Shown: piece by piece, positions 9,163 through 17,629 of the stretch
Numbering within the stretch: position 1 is the first letter of the stretch
Layout of the letters: each line of letters opens with the position of its first letter
Source: Camelimonas lactis
GTDB taxonomy: Bacteria; Pseudomonadota; Alphaproteobacteria; Rhizobiales; Beijerinckiaceae
Reading direction: 5' to 3'
Assembly: GCF_004342915.1 (NCBI RefSeq)
Contig: NZ_SLWL01000003.1
Span: 1 to 64,000, forward strand
Length of the DNA stretch: 64,000 nucleotides
Made by a program: the position numbers and the translations under genes
The notes under the pieces: generated by a model
What the model was told of the DNA's origin: nothing
The model's database searches: none
What the model saw: only the letters and a program-made list of their open reading frames with translations

Positions 9163-10293
9163 ATGAGCAACTACCAGACCGACGCCATTGTCGTGGGCGG
9201 CGGCGTCGTGGGCCTCGCCATCGCCCGCGCCATCGCCGCCACGGGCCGCGAGACTATCGTACTGGAGCGCCAGGCCGGCGTGGCCCGCGAGACCTCAAGC
9301 CGCAACTCCGGCGTGATGCATGCGGGCATCTATTACGCTCCGGGCTCGCTCAAGGCGCGGTTGTGCGCCCCCGGCCGCGCCATGTTGCAACGTTATTGCG
9401 CCGACAAGGGCGTGGATTTCCAGCAGTGCGGCAAGCTCATCGTGGCCACCGGCGATCAGGACGCGTCGGCGCTCCCTTCCCTACGTGACAAAGCGCGGGG
9501 CAATGGCGTGGCCGACATCGAACTGCTTGAAGGCAGGGAAGTGCGGCGTCTGGAGCCGGAGGTCGCCTGCGTGGCGGCCCTGCATTGCGGCGACACCGGC
9601 ATCGTCGACGCCCTCGCCTACGCCGCCAGGCTCGCAGGCGACCTGACGGCGGCGGGCGGTGCCATCGCCTTGGGCACGACCGCCGTCGCCGTCATTCCAA
9701 CGGGCGACAGCATCTGCGTGCAGGCGACCGACGGCGAGACGGAGACGGAGATCGCAGCACCCCTCGTGATCAATGCCGCCGGCCACGGCGCGCCGCGAAT
9801 GGCACGCGCCACGCGGGGCCTCGCCGATCACGGCCAGCCGCAGCAATGGTTTGCCAAGGGCAATTATTTCGCCTTCACCGGACGCAATCCGTTCTCGCAC
9901 CTAGTTTATCCGGTGGGCGCCGCCGCCAGCGGCCTCGCTGCCGGTCTTGGCGTTCACGCCACCATCGATCTAGGCGGGCAATTGCGCTTCGGCCCGGACG
10001 TGGAATGGGTGGAGGCGGAAGACGACTATACGGTGAGCGCCCACCGGCTGGAGATGTTCGAAGCCGCGATCCGCGACTGGTGGCCGGACCTGCCAGCAGG
10101 CGCGCTCGCGCCAGCATGGGCGGGGGTGCGCCCCAAGCTGCATGGCCCCGGCGAGCCCGCGCCCGACTTCCGCATCGATGGCCCGTCCGTCCATGGCGTG
10201 CCAGGGCTGGTCAACCTGTTCGGCATTGAAAGCCCCGGCCTCACCGCCTCGCTGGCGATCGCGGAACATGTGATGGCGATGCTCACCGATTGA
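9163..10293 (+). CDS. lhgO: FAD-dependent oxidoreductase, L-2-hydroxyglutarate oxidase type
   Basis: 376 residues from ATG 9163 with AGGGAG upstream. DAO-superfamily FAD protein: dinucleotide-binding motif VVGGGVVGLAIARAI at residues 10-24, then the family signature SSRNSGVMHAGIYY at about 46-59 and KARLC, typical of LhgO/YgaF-like enzymes that oxidise L-2-hydroxyglutarate to 2-oxoglutarate. A C-terminal GIESPGLTASLAIAE completes the FAD domain. The gene is intact and of normal length but isolated, lying between IS256-type end sequences at 8828 and 11018, so it may be moved cargo. Substrate is inferred from family; related amino-acid or glycerol-type oxidases are possible. Confidence 0.75.
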   Translation: MSNYQTDAIVVGGGVVGLAIARAIAATGRETIVLERQAGVARETSSRNSGVMHAGIYYAPGSLKARLCAPGRAMLQRYCADKGVDFQQCGKLIVATGDQDASALPSLRDKARGNGVADIELLEGREVRRLEPEVACVAALHCGDTGIVDALAYAARLAGDLTAAGGAIALGTTAVAVIPTGDSICVQATDGETETEIAAPLVINAAGHGAPRMARATRGLADHGQPQQWFAKGNYFAFTGRNPFSHLVYPVGAAASGLAAGLGVHATIDLGGQLRFGPDVEWVEAEDDYTVSAHRLEMFEAAIRDWWPDLPAGALAPAWAGVRPKLHGPGEPAPDFRIDGPSVHGVPGLVNLFGIESPGLTASLAIAEHVMAMLTD

Positions 10294-10717
10294 CGTCTGG
10301 CGGCGCTGCGGCGGCACGGCCAAAGAATGGCAGGGCCCATCTGGCCTACAACTTTATCCGGCCGGCATAGCTGGAGGGGGGAAGTGCGCCGCCGAGCGCC
10401 AGGCCGAGATGGTGAACGATTATCTCCAGTCGCTGGGTGCACCGACCATGGCGGGCCAGCACGTTGTCGCCGAACCGCTCGCAAAAGATCCGCCGGCCAC
10501 ACTGGACAGCATCGCACCAGAAACGACGCGCCATGATCGTCAGCATCACCCGCCAGCCGCCGAGAGGCAGGTCGGCCGGCCGCCGTGCGTATCGGCTCTG
10601 AACCCGGCGGCTTTGCCGCCCGCAATCTGGGCAGGTTCCTGCAATCTGACCAGAACGAGCAGCTTGACGTCAACGCCCCCTTCAGAGAAGGCTCTTAGAG
10701 TCCTTTTGAAAAAGAGG
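10294..10717. other. Gene-free stretch, 424 bp
   Basis: Open frames exist on both strands, but none looks like a protein I recognise and none has a convincing start. The right end (about 10,690-10,720) is the end of an IS5-type element. The rest may be decayed coding DNA. Confidence 0.4.
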
Positions 10718-11017
10718 TCAATGAGCAATGCGTCTGATGAGGAGTGCACCGAGAGCGATGTGGATCATGGCCTCGGAAACGTCGATGCGCTGCTCATAAT
10801 CGCGCACGAGGCGTCTCCAGCGCATCATCCATCCGAAGGTTCTTTCCACCACCCATCTGCGAGGCAGGACATGGAAGCCTTGCACGCCTTCGATACGGCG
10901 CACCACCTCGACGACGAAGTCGAGGAAGGCGGCCCTGTCCAAGAGCTTCGCCCGGTCGTAAGCGCCGTCGGCGAACAGATGCTTCACAAGGGCCATGGCG
11001 GCCTGAGTTTCTTCACG
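10718..11017 (-). pseudogene. IS5-family transposase, C-terminal fragment
   Basis: Minus-strand frame with HLFADGAYDRAKLLD and VLPRRWVVERTFGWMMRWRR, then RDYEQR, the C-terminal part (including the catalytic Glu) of IS5/IS4-type transposases. The 5' part is replaced by the 30-bp IS256-type terminal sequence at 11018. Confidence 0.75.
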
Positions 11018-11047
11018 CCGCCCGCACACGAAATTCCTGACAGTCCC
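11018..11047. repeat. IS256-type terminal sequence, second copy
   Basis: Identical over 30 bases to 8828-8857 and in the same orientation. It separates two IS5 fragments, one on each side, which suggests that an IS256-type element inserted here and then most of it was deleted. Confidence 0.6.
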
Positions 11048-11121
11048 GCATACGCCTCCAGTTGATCGCCCAGTTCGCTCAGGCGCTTCAGACGCTCGTC
11101 GACATCAAAGAAGCCCGGCAT
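11048..11121 (-). pseudogene. IS5-family transposase, N-terminal scrap
   Basis: From ATG 11121 the minus strand reads MPGFFDVDERLKRLSELGDQ followed by LEAYA, the typical start of an IS5-family transposase. It is interrupted at the 30-bp terminal sequence. Confidence 0.55.
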
Positions 11122-11169
11122 CCCCGACCTAGACCCGTCTCCCTGCGCCAATGCCTCACATCACCACAA

Positions 11170-11289
11170 AATGGCCAAATGCGTGAGGTTCTTCGAACCC
11201 TCCACCTTCTCAAACGTGCGTTAATAGGCAATGTACGCATCAAGCCGCCTATGGGGTGGAAGCTGACCAGTGCTCGTGGATGGGACTAA
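11170..11289 (+). pseudogene. Possible C-terminal end of a lost glycan-operon gene
   Basis: An open frame ends ...NVRIKPPMGWKLTSARGWD with TAA at 11287-11289, immediately followed by the ATG of the next gene (TAAATG). That spacing is typical of coupled genes, so this may be the tail of an upstream gene cut by the IS5/IS256 debris. Too short to assign a family. Confidence 0.25.
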
Positions 11290-14200
11290 ATGAATAGCCA
11301 TATCGACTCCATTCCTGAGAGGATTGTATCCGAACCGTTTCAGGAGGATCGACTCGCGTGGATAGGCTCTTCCGCTTTCTGGCCGCCTCAACACGTCGTC
11401 GAATCGGCTTGGCTGGAACATGCTCCCTTTGCGTTCTGGCTTGTGGATGCCATCCGCCCAGATACTTTTGTCGAACTCGGGACCCATAACGGCTTCTCCT
11501 ATTTTTCTTTTTGCCAAGCGGTACAGTGGTTGCGGCTCTCGACGGCCTGTTATGCTGTCGATACCTGGCTTGGCGACGAGCATGCCGGTTCGTATGGCGA
11601 GGAGGTTTTCGAACAGGTTGCGGGTACAAACGATAAAGGCTATTCAGGCTTCTCGCGCCTGTTGCGTTGTCGTTTTGACGAAGCATTGCCCTATTTCGAT
11701 GATGCTTCCATCGATCTGCTGCACATCGATGGTCGACATTTCCTCGATGATGTGCGCCAAGATTTCGAAACTTGGCGCCCGAAATTGTCGTCGCGTGGCG
11801 TGGTGCTGTTCCATGACATCAATGTGCGCGAGCGCGACTTTGGCGTCTGGCGCCTCTGGGCGGAGTTGTCCGCGCAGTATCCCTCCTTCTCGTTTCCACA
11901 TGGTCATGGCTTGGGCGTGCTGGCGATCGGTCCGGAGATTCCGCACGGCTTACAGCCATTGCTGAATGCCGGTCCCGGCCGAACAGACCTCATCCGCACG
12001 GCCTATTCACGACTAGGTCTGGCCGTCAGGCGACAGAGTGAGCACGAGCGTACGCACGCCCACCTCCATGAGACTACAGTGGAGCGGGATCGCCTCCGTC
12101 AAGATCATCAGGCGGCACGCGCCGAGCTGGGCAGGCTCCAAGACGAGTGTCAGGCGGCTCTCACCGAAAGGGACAGGCTCCGGGGCGAGCATCAGGTGGC
12201 TCTCGCCGAACGGGACAGGCTCCAGGGCGAGCATCAGGTGGCTCTCGCCGAACGGGACAGGCTCCAGGGTGCCACGGACGATCAGGCAAAGGTCGCGGTA
12301 GAGCTACGCGACGCGTTGGCTCGAGAGGCTGCGGCCACTCATGCCGCAAGAGCGCATTCCCAACTTATCGAACAGAGCACTTTCTGGCGGGCTTCCGCCC
12401 CCCTCCGCGCGATCCTCGGCCGGACACCGCTATCGGTGCGGCGGACGCTCCGGCGCGCGACGAAAGCGTTGTGGTGGGCTGTCACTCCCCACCGCTTGCC
12501 CACACGCATGGCCTTTCTACGCGCCCGGCGTCGCGGCGAGCCGGTGCTCTCGACCGCCCCGGAATCCAGGTCGCCCCAAATCGTCGCGTTCGATCGCGGC
12601 TGGTTCGATCCGGACTACTACTTGAACCAAGAGCCCAAACTGGAGGGCATCGATGTCGATCCTTTCACGCATTATGTGACGATCGGCTGGCGCCAGAACC
12701 GCAATCCCCATCCACTGTTCGATGTCCAGTGGTGGTTGAAGCATCACCCGCCGGGCCCCGACGGCGAGATCGAGCCGCTGCAGCAGTTCCTGTCGCAGAT
12801 CAGGTCCGAGCCGGCAGCCGCCGATGCCGGCGCTCCCAGAGGCTGGGCACGCTCCGCCCGCGACTTCGGAGGCATCCCCACCCGCGTCCCGGTCCCTTAC
12901 ACCCCACCGGAACGGGCGCATCTACCCAGCACCCAGGATGCGGCAGTTCTCGACCGGCTGGAGTCCGTCGAGGTCCTGTCGCTGGATATTTTCGACACCG
13001 CGCTCATCAGGCGGGTCGCCCACCCAACCTCGGTCTTCGACCTGGCGGAGGCGGCGGCGCGCACCATCCATCCACGCTTCGGCACGTTCGCCGATTTGCG
13101 TTTCTGGGCCGAACGCGAGGCACGCAATATCGGACAACGAGAAGCCGGGACGGTGGAGATCGGCCTGCGGCACATCTACGATGTCCTGCAGAAAGAGCTG
13201 GAGCTCAACGATGGCGAGCGCGATCGACTCGAACGGTTGGAGCTGGATATCGAACGACGGATGCTCCGCGCCAACCCGACGGTGCTGGGCTGGTATCGGA
13301 AAGCGAAAGCGGCGGGGAAGAAGACGATTTTCGTCAGCGACATGTACCTGCCTTCCGCCTTCCTGGCGGAAGTGTTGTCCGCTGCCGGCTACGAGGATCC
13401 GGTCGTCTATGTCTCCAACGAATACGGCGTAGGCAAAGGGCAGCTCGGCTTGTACGAGAAGGTCGCCGCGGATCTGGGAATTCCCGGCGAGAAGATCCTG
13501 CATCTGGGCGACAACCATCAGTCCGACAAGCAGAGCGCCGAGGCTATGGGCTGGAATGCCGTCCACTATGTCGAGCAGGCGTGGGAGCGGCCTTATGCGC
13601 TGCAGATGGCCGATGTCTCGACGCTCGACATCTCGAACGCGGCTGCATCCGTCGGACTGGGCCTGGCGCGGGAGCATCGCGTCCGGATCGAGGCCACGGA
13701 TGTCGATGCCGCGGAACGCATCGCTCGTCATGTCGGCTATGAGGTTGTCGGACCTACGGCCCTTGCCTTTGCCGGATGGGTCGCGAAGCGGGCCAGGGCC
13801 GATGGCTTGGACAAGGTCCTGTTCCTAGCGCGGGATGGTATCCTGATCCAGAAAATCTATGAGCTCCTACGTGAAACGGGATTTTCTGTCGGCGAATCCC
13901 ATTATATACTGGCCTCCCGTAGCCTTTTGTACAGTCAACGTATGCTCACGCTCGACCAGCTTCGGGATTCGGCCGCGAAACTGGACTTTTCGCGAGCCAC
14001 GACGCTGCGTGATTACCTCGACATGTTCCTGATCCGAAACGACGACATCATCGTCCAATGCGCCAGCAGACTGGGCATCGGCGATGTCGATGCCCCGATC
14101 CTGGACCAACTCGGCAAGCGCGACGATTATGGCGCGGCCAAGCGCTTGCTCGGGGAGGCGCTCGCAGACCTTGCGCCGACGATCCTGGAACACGCGAATG

Positions 14201-14988
14201 CGGCATCGGACGATCTGTTGCGATACTATCGGGATGCCGGCGGCATCGAGGGCAGCAAGGCCATCGGGCTGGTCGATCTCGGCTGGTCAGGCAGCATCAT
14301 GCCGTCGCTGAAATCCCTTTTCGCAACCCTGGCTCCCGGCGCCACGATGAGGTCCTACTTCTTCGGCCTCGTCCACAATCGCAAAAACCACTTGCCGGCG
14401 GACCTGCCGGCGGACGCGTATTTCTTCTCGGATGGCATATTCGAGTCGTACCCTTACACACCGCTCCGGATGCCCTCGCCTCGACAGCATGTCGACGTGA
14501 TCGGAGCCTGTCCGGCACTGATGGAAGTCCTGCTCAGCGAAAACACGACCACGGCCATCGGGCTTCGATCCGACCCCGCGACAGGAGCGTTGAGCGCGGT
14601 CCGCTCCCAGGATACCTTGTCGACCGAGCAGCGGCGCCTGATCGCCATCATGCACGAGGAGGCTCTGCGCTTCGCCCGCGATGCCGTGGATATCCTGGGG
14701 AGCGATCCCGGCCGGTGGGATTTCAGCTCGCTGCTAGCCCAAGCTTGGAATCGATTGCTGTCCAGCCCCGATAGCGCGGAAGCGAGCCTGCTCGGCACGT
14801 TTCCGCACCGGGCGGATGCTGGGGGCGGGGCCGCGACCTCCACCCTGGTTTGCTCCGGATCCTATCATGGACGAGCCACCTTATCCGATGCCGGCCAGGT
14901 GCTGTGGCCTGCTGGATGGTTTGCCCTTCTGGATTCCTCGGAACGGGCTTTGCTGCTCGAACGGTTGCATGCTACGGCCATGGCATGA
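11290..14988 (+). CDS. Multidomain methyltransferase / coiled-coil / HAD glycan-cluster protein
   Basis: 1,232 residues from ATG 11290. Parts in order: a class I SAM methyltransferase of the Methyltransf_24 type at about 40-220 (FVELGTHNGFSYF, LLHIDGRHFLDDV, GVVLFHDINV); a coiled coil at about 250-345 with 14-residue repeats; a basic linker; a FDPDYYLNQEPKLEG...PHPLFDVQWW module at about 437-495, as seen in large glycan-synthesis proteins; a HAD-like domain from 566 (LSLDIFDTALIRR, KTIFVSDMYLPS, ILHLGDNHQSD); and a C-terminal region at about 820-1210 (KVLFLARDG, GLVDLGWSGS). Its stop overlaps the next start (ATGA). Probably cytoplasmic and acting in surface-polysaccharide synthesis or modification; the actual substrate is unknown. 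Confidence 0.75.
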   Translation: MNSHIDSIPERIVSEPFQEDRLAWIGSSAFWPPQHVVESAWLEHAPFAFWLVDAIRPDTFVELGTHNGFSYFSFCQAVQWLRLSTACYAVDTWLGDEHAGSYGEEVFEQVAGTNDKGYSGFSRLLRCRFDEALPYFDDASIDLLHIDGRHFLDDVRQDFETWRPKLSSRGVVLFHDINVRERDFGVWRLWAELSAQYPSFSFPHGHGLGVLAIGPEIPHGLQPLLNAGPGRTDLIRTAYSRLGLAVRRQSEHERTHAHLHETTVERDRLRQDHQAARAELGRLQDECQAALTERDRLRGEHQVALAERDRLQGEHQVALAERDRLQGATDDQAKVAVELRDALAREAAATHAARAHSQLIEQSTFWRASAPLRAILGRTPLSVRRTLRRATKALWWAVTPHRLPTRMAFLRARRRGEPVLSTAPESRSPQIVAFDRGWFDPDYYLNQEPKLEGIDVDPFTHYVTIGWRQNRNPHPLFDVQWWLKHHPPGPDGEIEPLQQFLSQIRSEPAAADAGAPRGWARSARDFGGIPTRVPVPYTPPERAHLPSTQDAAVLDRLESVEVLSLDIFDTALIRRVAHPTSVFDLAEAAARTIHPRFGTFADLRFWAEREARNIGQREAGTVEIGLRHIYDVLQKELELNDGERDRLERLELDIERRMLRANPTVLGWYRKAKAAGKKTIFVSDMYLPSAFLAEVLSAAGYEDPVVYVSNEYGVGKGQLGLYEKVAADLGIPGEKILHLGDNHQSDKQSAEAMGWNAVHYVEQAWERPYALQMADVSTLDISNAAASVGLGLAREHRVRIEATDVDAAERIARHVGYEVVGPTALAFAGWVAKRARADGLDKVLFLARDGILIQKIYELLRETGFSVGESHYILASRSLLYSQRMLTLDQLRDSAAKLDFSRATTLRDYLDMFLIRNDDIIVQCASRLGIGDVDAPILDQLGKRDDYGAAKRLLGEALADLAPTILEHANAASDDLLRYYRDAGGIEGSKAIGLVDLGWSGSIMPSLKSLFATLAPGATMRSYFFGLVHNRKNHLPADLPADAYFFSDGIFESYPYTPLRMPSPRQHVDVIGACPALMEVLLSENTTTAIGLRSDPATGALSAVRSQDTLSTEQRRLIAIMHEEALRFARDAVDILGSDPGRWDFSSLLAQAWNRLLSSPDSAEASLLGTFPHRADAGGGAATSTLVCSGSYHGRATLSDAGQVLWPAGWFALLDSSERALLLERLHATAMA
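12109..12276 (+). repeat. Four 42-bp in-frame repeats in the coiled coil
   Basis: Units at 12109, 12151, 12193 and 12235 encode a 14-residue heptad-pair repeat of the form QVALAERDRLQGEH. The third and most of the fourth units are nearly identical at DNA level; the first is the most diverged. Because 42 is divisible by 3, gain or loss of units would change the coiled-coil length without frameshift. Confidence 0.85.
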
Positions 14989-16262
14989 CTTCTGGTTCGA
15001 GTTTTGGACAGCTCATGAACGCCTCCGAAAGCCCCCACCCGCTGATCGACCTCGCCTGGATTCGGCAGGCCAGCGGAGCCCCCGACCTGCCTTTCCAGGA
15101 GTGCCTGTGGCAGGCGGACCTGGTCGGTCCCAACATCCTGTTCGACGTTTTCTACTACCGCCAGACCTATGGACATGAGATGCCCGCCGGGATGACGTGC
15201 CTTGAGCATTTCTGCCGCCAGAGCGTGGACAGGCCTCGTAACCCCAATGCGTTGTTCTCAACCCGGCAATGGCACGAGACCATCGGTGAACATCTGGCCG
15301 ATCGCACGGCCTGGCAGAACGTCCTGTTTCGGACATTGGCGGACGAGGCGCGCTTTTCCCGGGACGAGCAGCGCAAGCATGAAACCGGCGCAGTGATCTT
15401 GTCCAACCTCGAGCTCGGTCCCGCGCCCGCAGCGGAAGAGACGATCTGCCTGTTCGCCCATTACGATTTGCGGAGCGAGGTTCAGGACTACGTCCTGGAT
15501 TATATCGACGCGATGCGCGCGCAGGGATGCTGCATCGTCTTCCTGACGAGCAACAGCGAGCTGACCCTGGAAGCCTGCTCCAAGCTTAGGGGCCGGGTCT
15601 GGCGTTTGGTTCATTGCGAGAACCTCGCGCGGGACTTCGGGCTCTATGCCATCGGGGTCCGCCTGCTCGACCGCCTCGGCGTCTCCGGTCATTCCGTCAT
15701 CTTGGCCAATGACAGCGTCATCGGCACGATGAACAGCTTGGCCCCCCTGTTCGAGGTGGCCCGCTCGGGCCGGTTCGATATCACCGGCGCCGTGGATTGC
15801 CGGCTTCACAACTGGCACCTTCAATCCTTCTTCCTCTATTGCACGGTCGATCTGGTTGCCAGCGACATATGGGGGGGCTTCTGGGACGCCTATAAGCCAC
15901 ATAGTGACCGCTGGTTCGTGGTCAACAGCCATGAATCCGGTTTCTCCCGCTGGATGAACGGCCGGGGAGTCCGTATGGGCTCGGCATGGCGCTATGATGA
16001 GATCATTCGAAACGCAGCGGCGGATTGGAAGATGAACAATCCACAGGCGCATGATTGGCGGACTGGAGTTCTCAAGGGAGACATTCCCACCAATCCGAGC
16101 ACCGAGCTCTGGGAGGTCATGCTGAAAGCCGGTTTCCCCTTCCTGAAGAAAGCCATCTTCACGACACCGCTCTTGTCTGAGAACCTCCTCGGGATCTGCA
16201 ACGTGCTGAGTGCGCGGGCTCCAGTCGCGCCAGGGCGGCCATCTTCACCGCATCGAAACTGA
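14985..16262 (+). CDS. Rhamnan synthesis protein F-like (RgpF), 3'-truncated by an IS5 fragment
   Basis: About 425 residues. The start at ATG 14985 overlaps the previous stop (ATGA), which favours it over an in-frame ATG 30 bases downstream or upstream candidates inside the previous gene. RgpF-family features: ICLFAHYDLRSEVQDYVLDY, GCCIVFLTSNSEL, VILANDSVIGTMNSL, LHNWHLQSFFLYC and a C-terminal GFPFLKKAIF. These proteins are putative glycosyltransferases of rhamnose-rich polysaccharides. From about 16,205 the reading frame runs into IS5 sequence and ends in a nonsense tail (...PSSPHRN), so the natural C-terminus is gone. Activity is uncertain. Confidence 0.72.
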   Translation: MTSGSSFGQLMNASESPHPLIDLAWIRQASGAPDLPFQECLWQADLVGPNILFDVFYYRQTYGHEMPAGMTCLEHFCRQSVDRPRNPNALFSTRQWHETIGEHLADRTAWQNVLFRTLADEARFSRDEQRKHETGAVILSNLELGPAPAAEETICLFAHYDLRSEVQDYVLDYIDAMRAQGCCIVFLTSNSELTLEACSKLRGRVWRLVHCENLARDFGLYAIGVRLLDRLGVSGHSVILANDSVIGTMNSLAPLFEVARSGRFDITGAVDCRLHNWHLQSFFLYCTVDLVASDIWGGFWDAYKPHSDRWFVVNSHESGFSRWMNGRGVRMGSAWRYDEIIRNAAADWKMNNPQAHDWRTGVLKGDIPTNPSTELWEVMLKAGFPFLKKAIFTTPLLSENLLGICNVLSARAPVAPGRPSSPHRN

Positions 16263-16566
16263 TCGTCCCCACAAGGCGATGCTGCTATCTGTGTGGTACG
16301 ACCTGTCGGACGTGAAGCTCGCCGAAGCGCTGGACGACCGTGCTTCGTTCCGGCATTTCTGCGGCTTCTCGTTGTCGGAGCCGATGCCGGAACGCACCGC
16401 CTTCGTGCGCTTTCGCAAGGCGCTGGTCGAGCGGAACCTGGACACGGTGCTGTGCGGCGCGATCACCGGGCAACTCAAGGCGAAGGCGATCGGGGTCAAG
16501 ACCGGCACGCTGGTTGACGCCACCATCATTGCATCAGCCAGCGAAGCCGATACCGAGGCCCATTGG
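16243..16566 (+). pseudogene. IS5-family transposase, N-terminal/central fragment
   Basis: The plus frame reads AMLLSVWYDLSDVKLAEALD, RASFRHFCGFSLSEPMPERT and KAIGVKTGTLVDATIIASAS, which includes the first catalytic Asp region of an IS5-type transposase. It lacks both ends and is joined to the 23-base motif shared with 4155-4177. Confidence 0.75.
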
Positions 16567-16589
16567 TGTTGATTTCCGCTGAGAAGTGA
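16567..16589. repeat. IS-end motif shared with 4155-4177
   Basis: Inverted relative to the copy at 4155 with one mismatch in 23. The two lie at the inner edges of the glycan island's IS clusters. Confidence 0.5.
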
Positions 16590-16773
16590 TGGCGTGGATG
16601 CCCCCTCCCGATGCTTGTGGCCGCTCAACACGGACCACGTTCCAAAATCCTGAACGGAGCAGTCACCATCAGGCTGAAGCCCTAATCACCCCATCTGTTT
16701 GGAAATGAAGCGGCCCCGAATTCCCCGGACATGTCTCACCCTTAAAATAAGGGTTGGGAGCAATGTCGTGGCT

Positions 16774-16941
16774 ATGACTGGTTCTTATCCGAAGGCCGAG
16801 GTCCTGATCGGACCGGAGCGGCGTCGCCAATGGTCGGTTGCGGAGAAGCTGGAGATGGTGGCGCAGACGCACGAGGCGGGCGTCACGGTCAGTCTTGTCA
16901 CGGTCAGCCTTGTCGCACGCCGGTGCGGCGTGTCATGGTCG
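16774..16941 (+). pseudogene. IS66-family accessory protein (TnpA/OrfA) N-terminal fragment
   Basis: From ATG 16774 the product reads MTGSYPKAEVLIGPERRRQW, then SVAEKLEMVAQTHEAGVTVS and LVARRCGVS, the helix-turn-helix start of the IS66 accessory protein family. A duplicated VTVSLV segment is present. The frame is cut by IS630 copy 2. The preceding GAAGCGGCCCCGAATTCCCC region may be the element's end. Confidence 0.6.
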
Positions 16942-17585
16942 CACCGCGCCCTTTCTTCAGCGGCAGTCCCGGTTGCGTGCGATCCAGAGCATGGATTTCT
17001 GACTTCCTGTCGATGCTGAGCACCAAGGCGTGGGCCGGTGGACTCACGTAGAGCCCGACCACGTCGCGCAACTTCCCAGCGAAACCCGGATCGTTAGAGA
17101 GCTTGGAGCGCCGCCAGCGATGCGGGGCGAGGCCGTGGGTCTTCCATATCTTTTGGACCGTGGAAACCGCCAGTCCCGCGACGTTGGCCATGGCGCGCGG
17201 TCCAGTGCGTCGCCTCGAAGGGCGGGGGTTCCGGCATCATCGCCACGATCGTCGCGGTCTTTTCGTCAGCGACCGGTGGCTTTCCCGGCGGCTGGGACCT
17301 GTCGCGCAACAAACCGACGACGCCTTCCCCATGAAGCGGGCCCGCCAACGCCAGACCGTCGTCTTCGCCGTTCCGGCCTCCGCCATGATGGCTGATGTGC
17401 CCACGCCATCGGCGCTCATCGGTACTATCCGGGCGCGCCAGACATGCTTCTGCGGTGTGTTGCGGTCCGCGATCAGTGCCTCAAGACGCCGACGGTCAGC
17501 CCCGTAAACAGTGATGGAAATCCCGGGGCACGGGAACGCAAGCGGCGGAATGCCTCGACGGACTCCTTCGTTTCGGTCAATCCAC
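16935..17585 (-). pseudogene. IS630-family transposase remnant, copy 2
   Basis: Inverted relative to copy 1. Pieces in several frames: MSADGVGTSAIMAEAGTAKT (HTH), [33 protein letters not shown], then [20 protein letters not shown] and [17 protein letters not shown]. It has frame changes and is cut before the second catalytic Asp where it meets the IS66 fragment. Its right end at 17,585 carries the same GTGGATTGACC end as copy 1. Confidence 0.78.
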
Positions 17586-17629
17586 CAGCTCTGAGCATTC
17601 AGAGCACTCTTTCGCTGCCGTAGACCTCT

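Noticed and set aside
12147-13742. 531-residue frame overlapping the methyltransferase/HAD gene
   Set aside because: Alternate frame of the 1,232-residue gene; Arg-rich without motifs.
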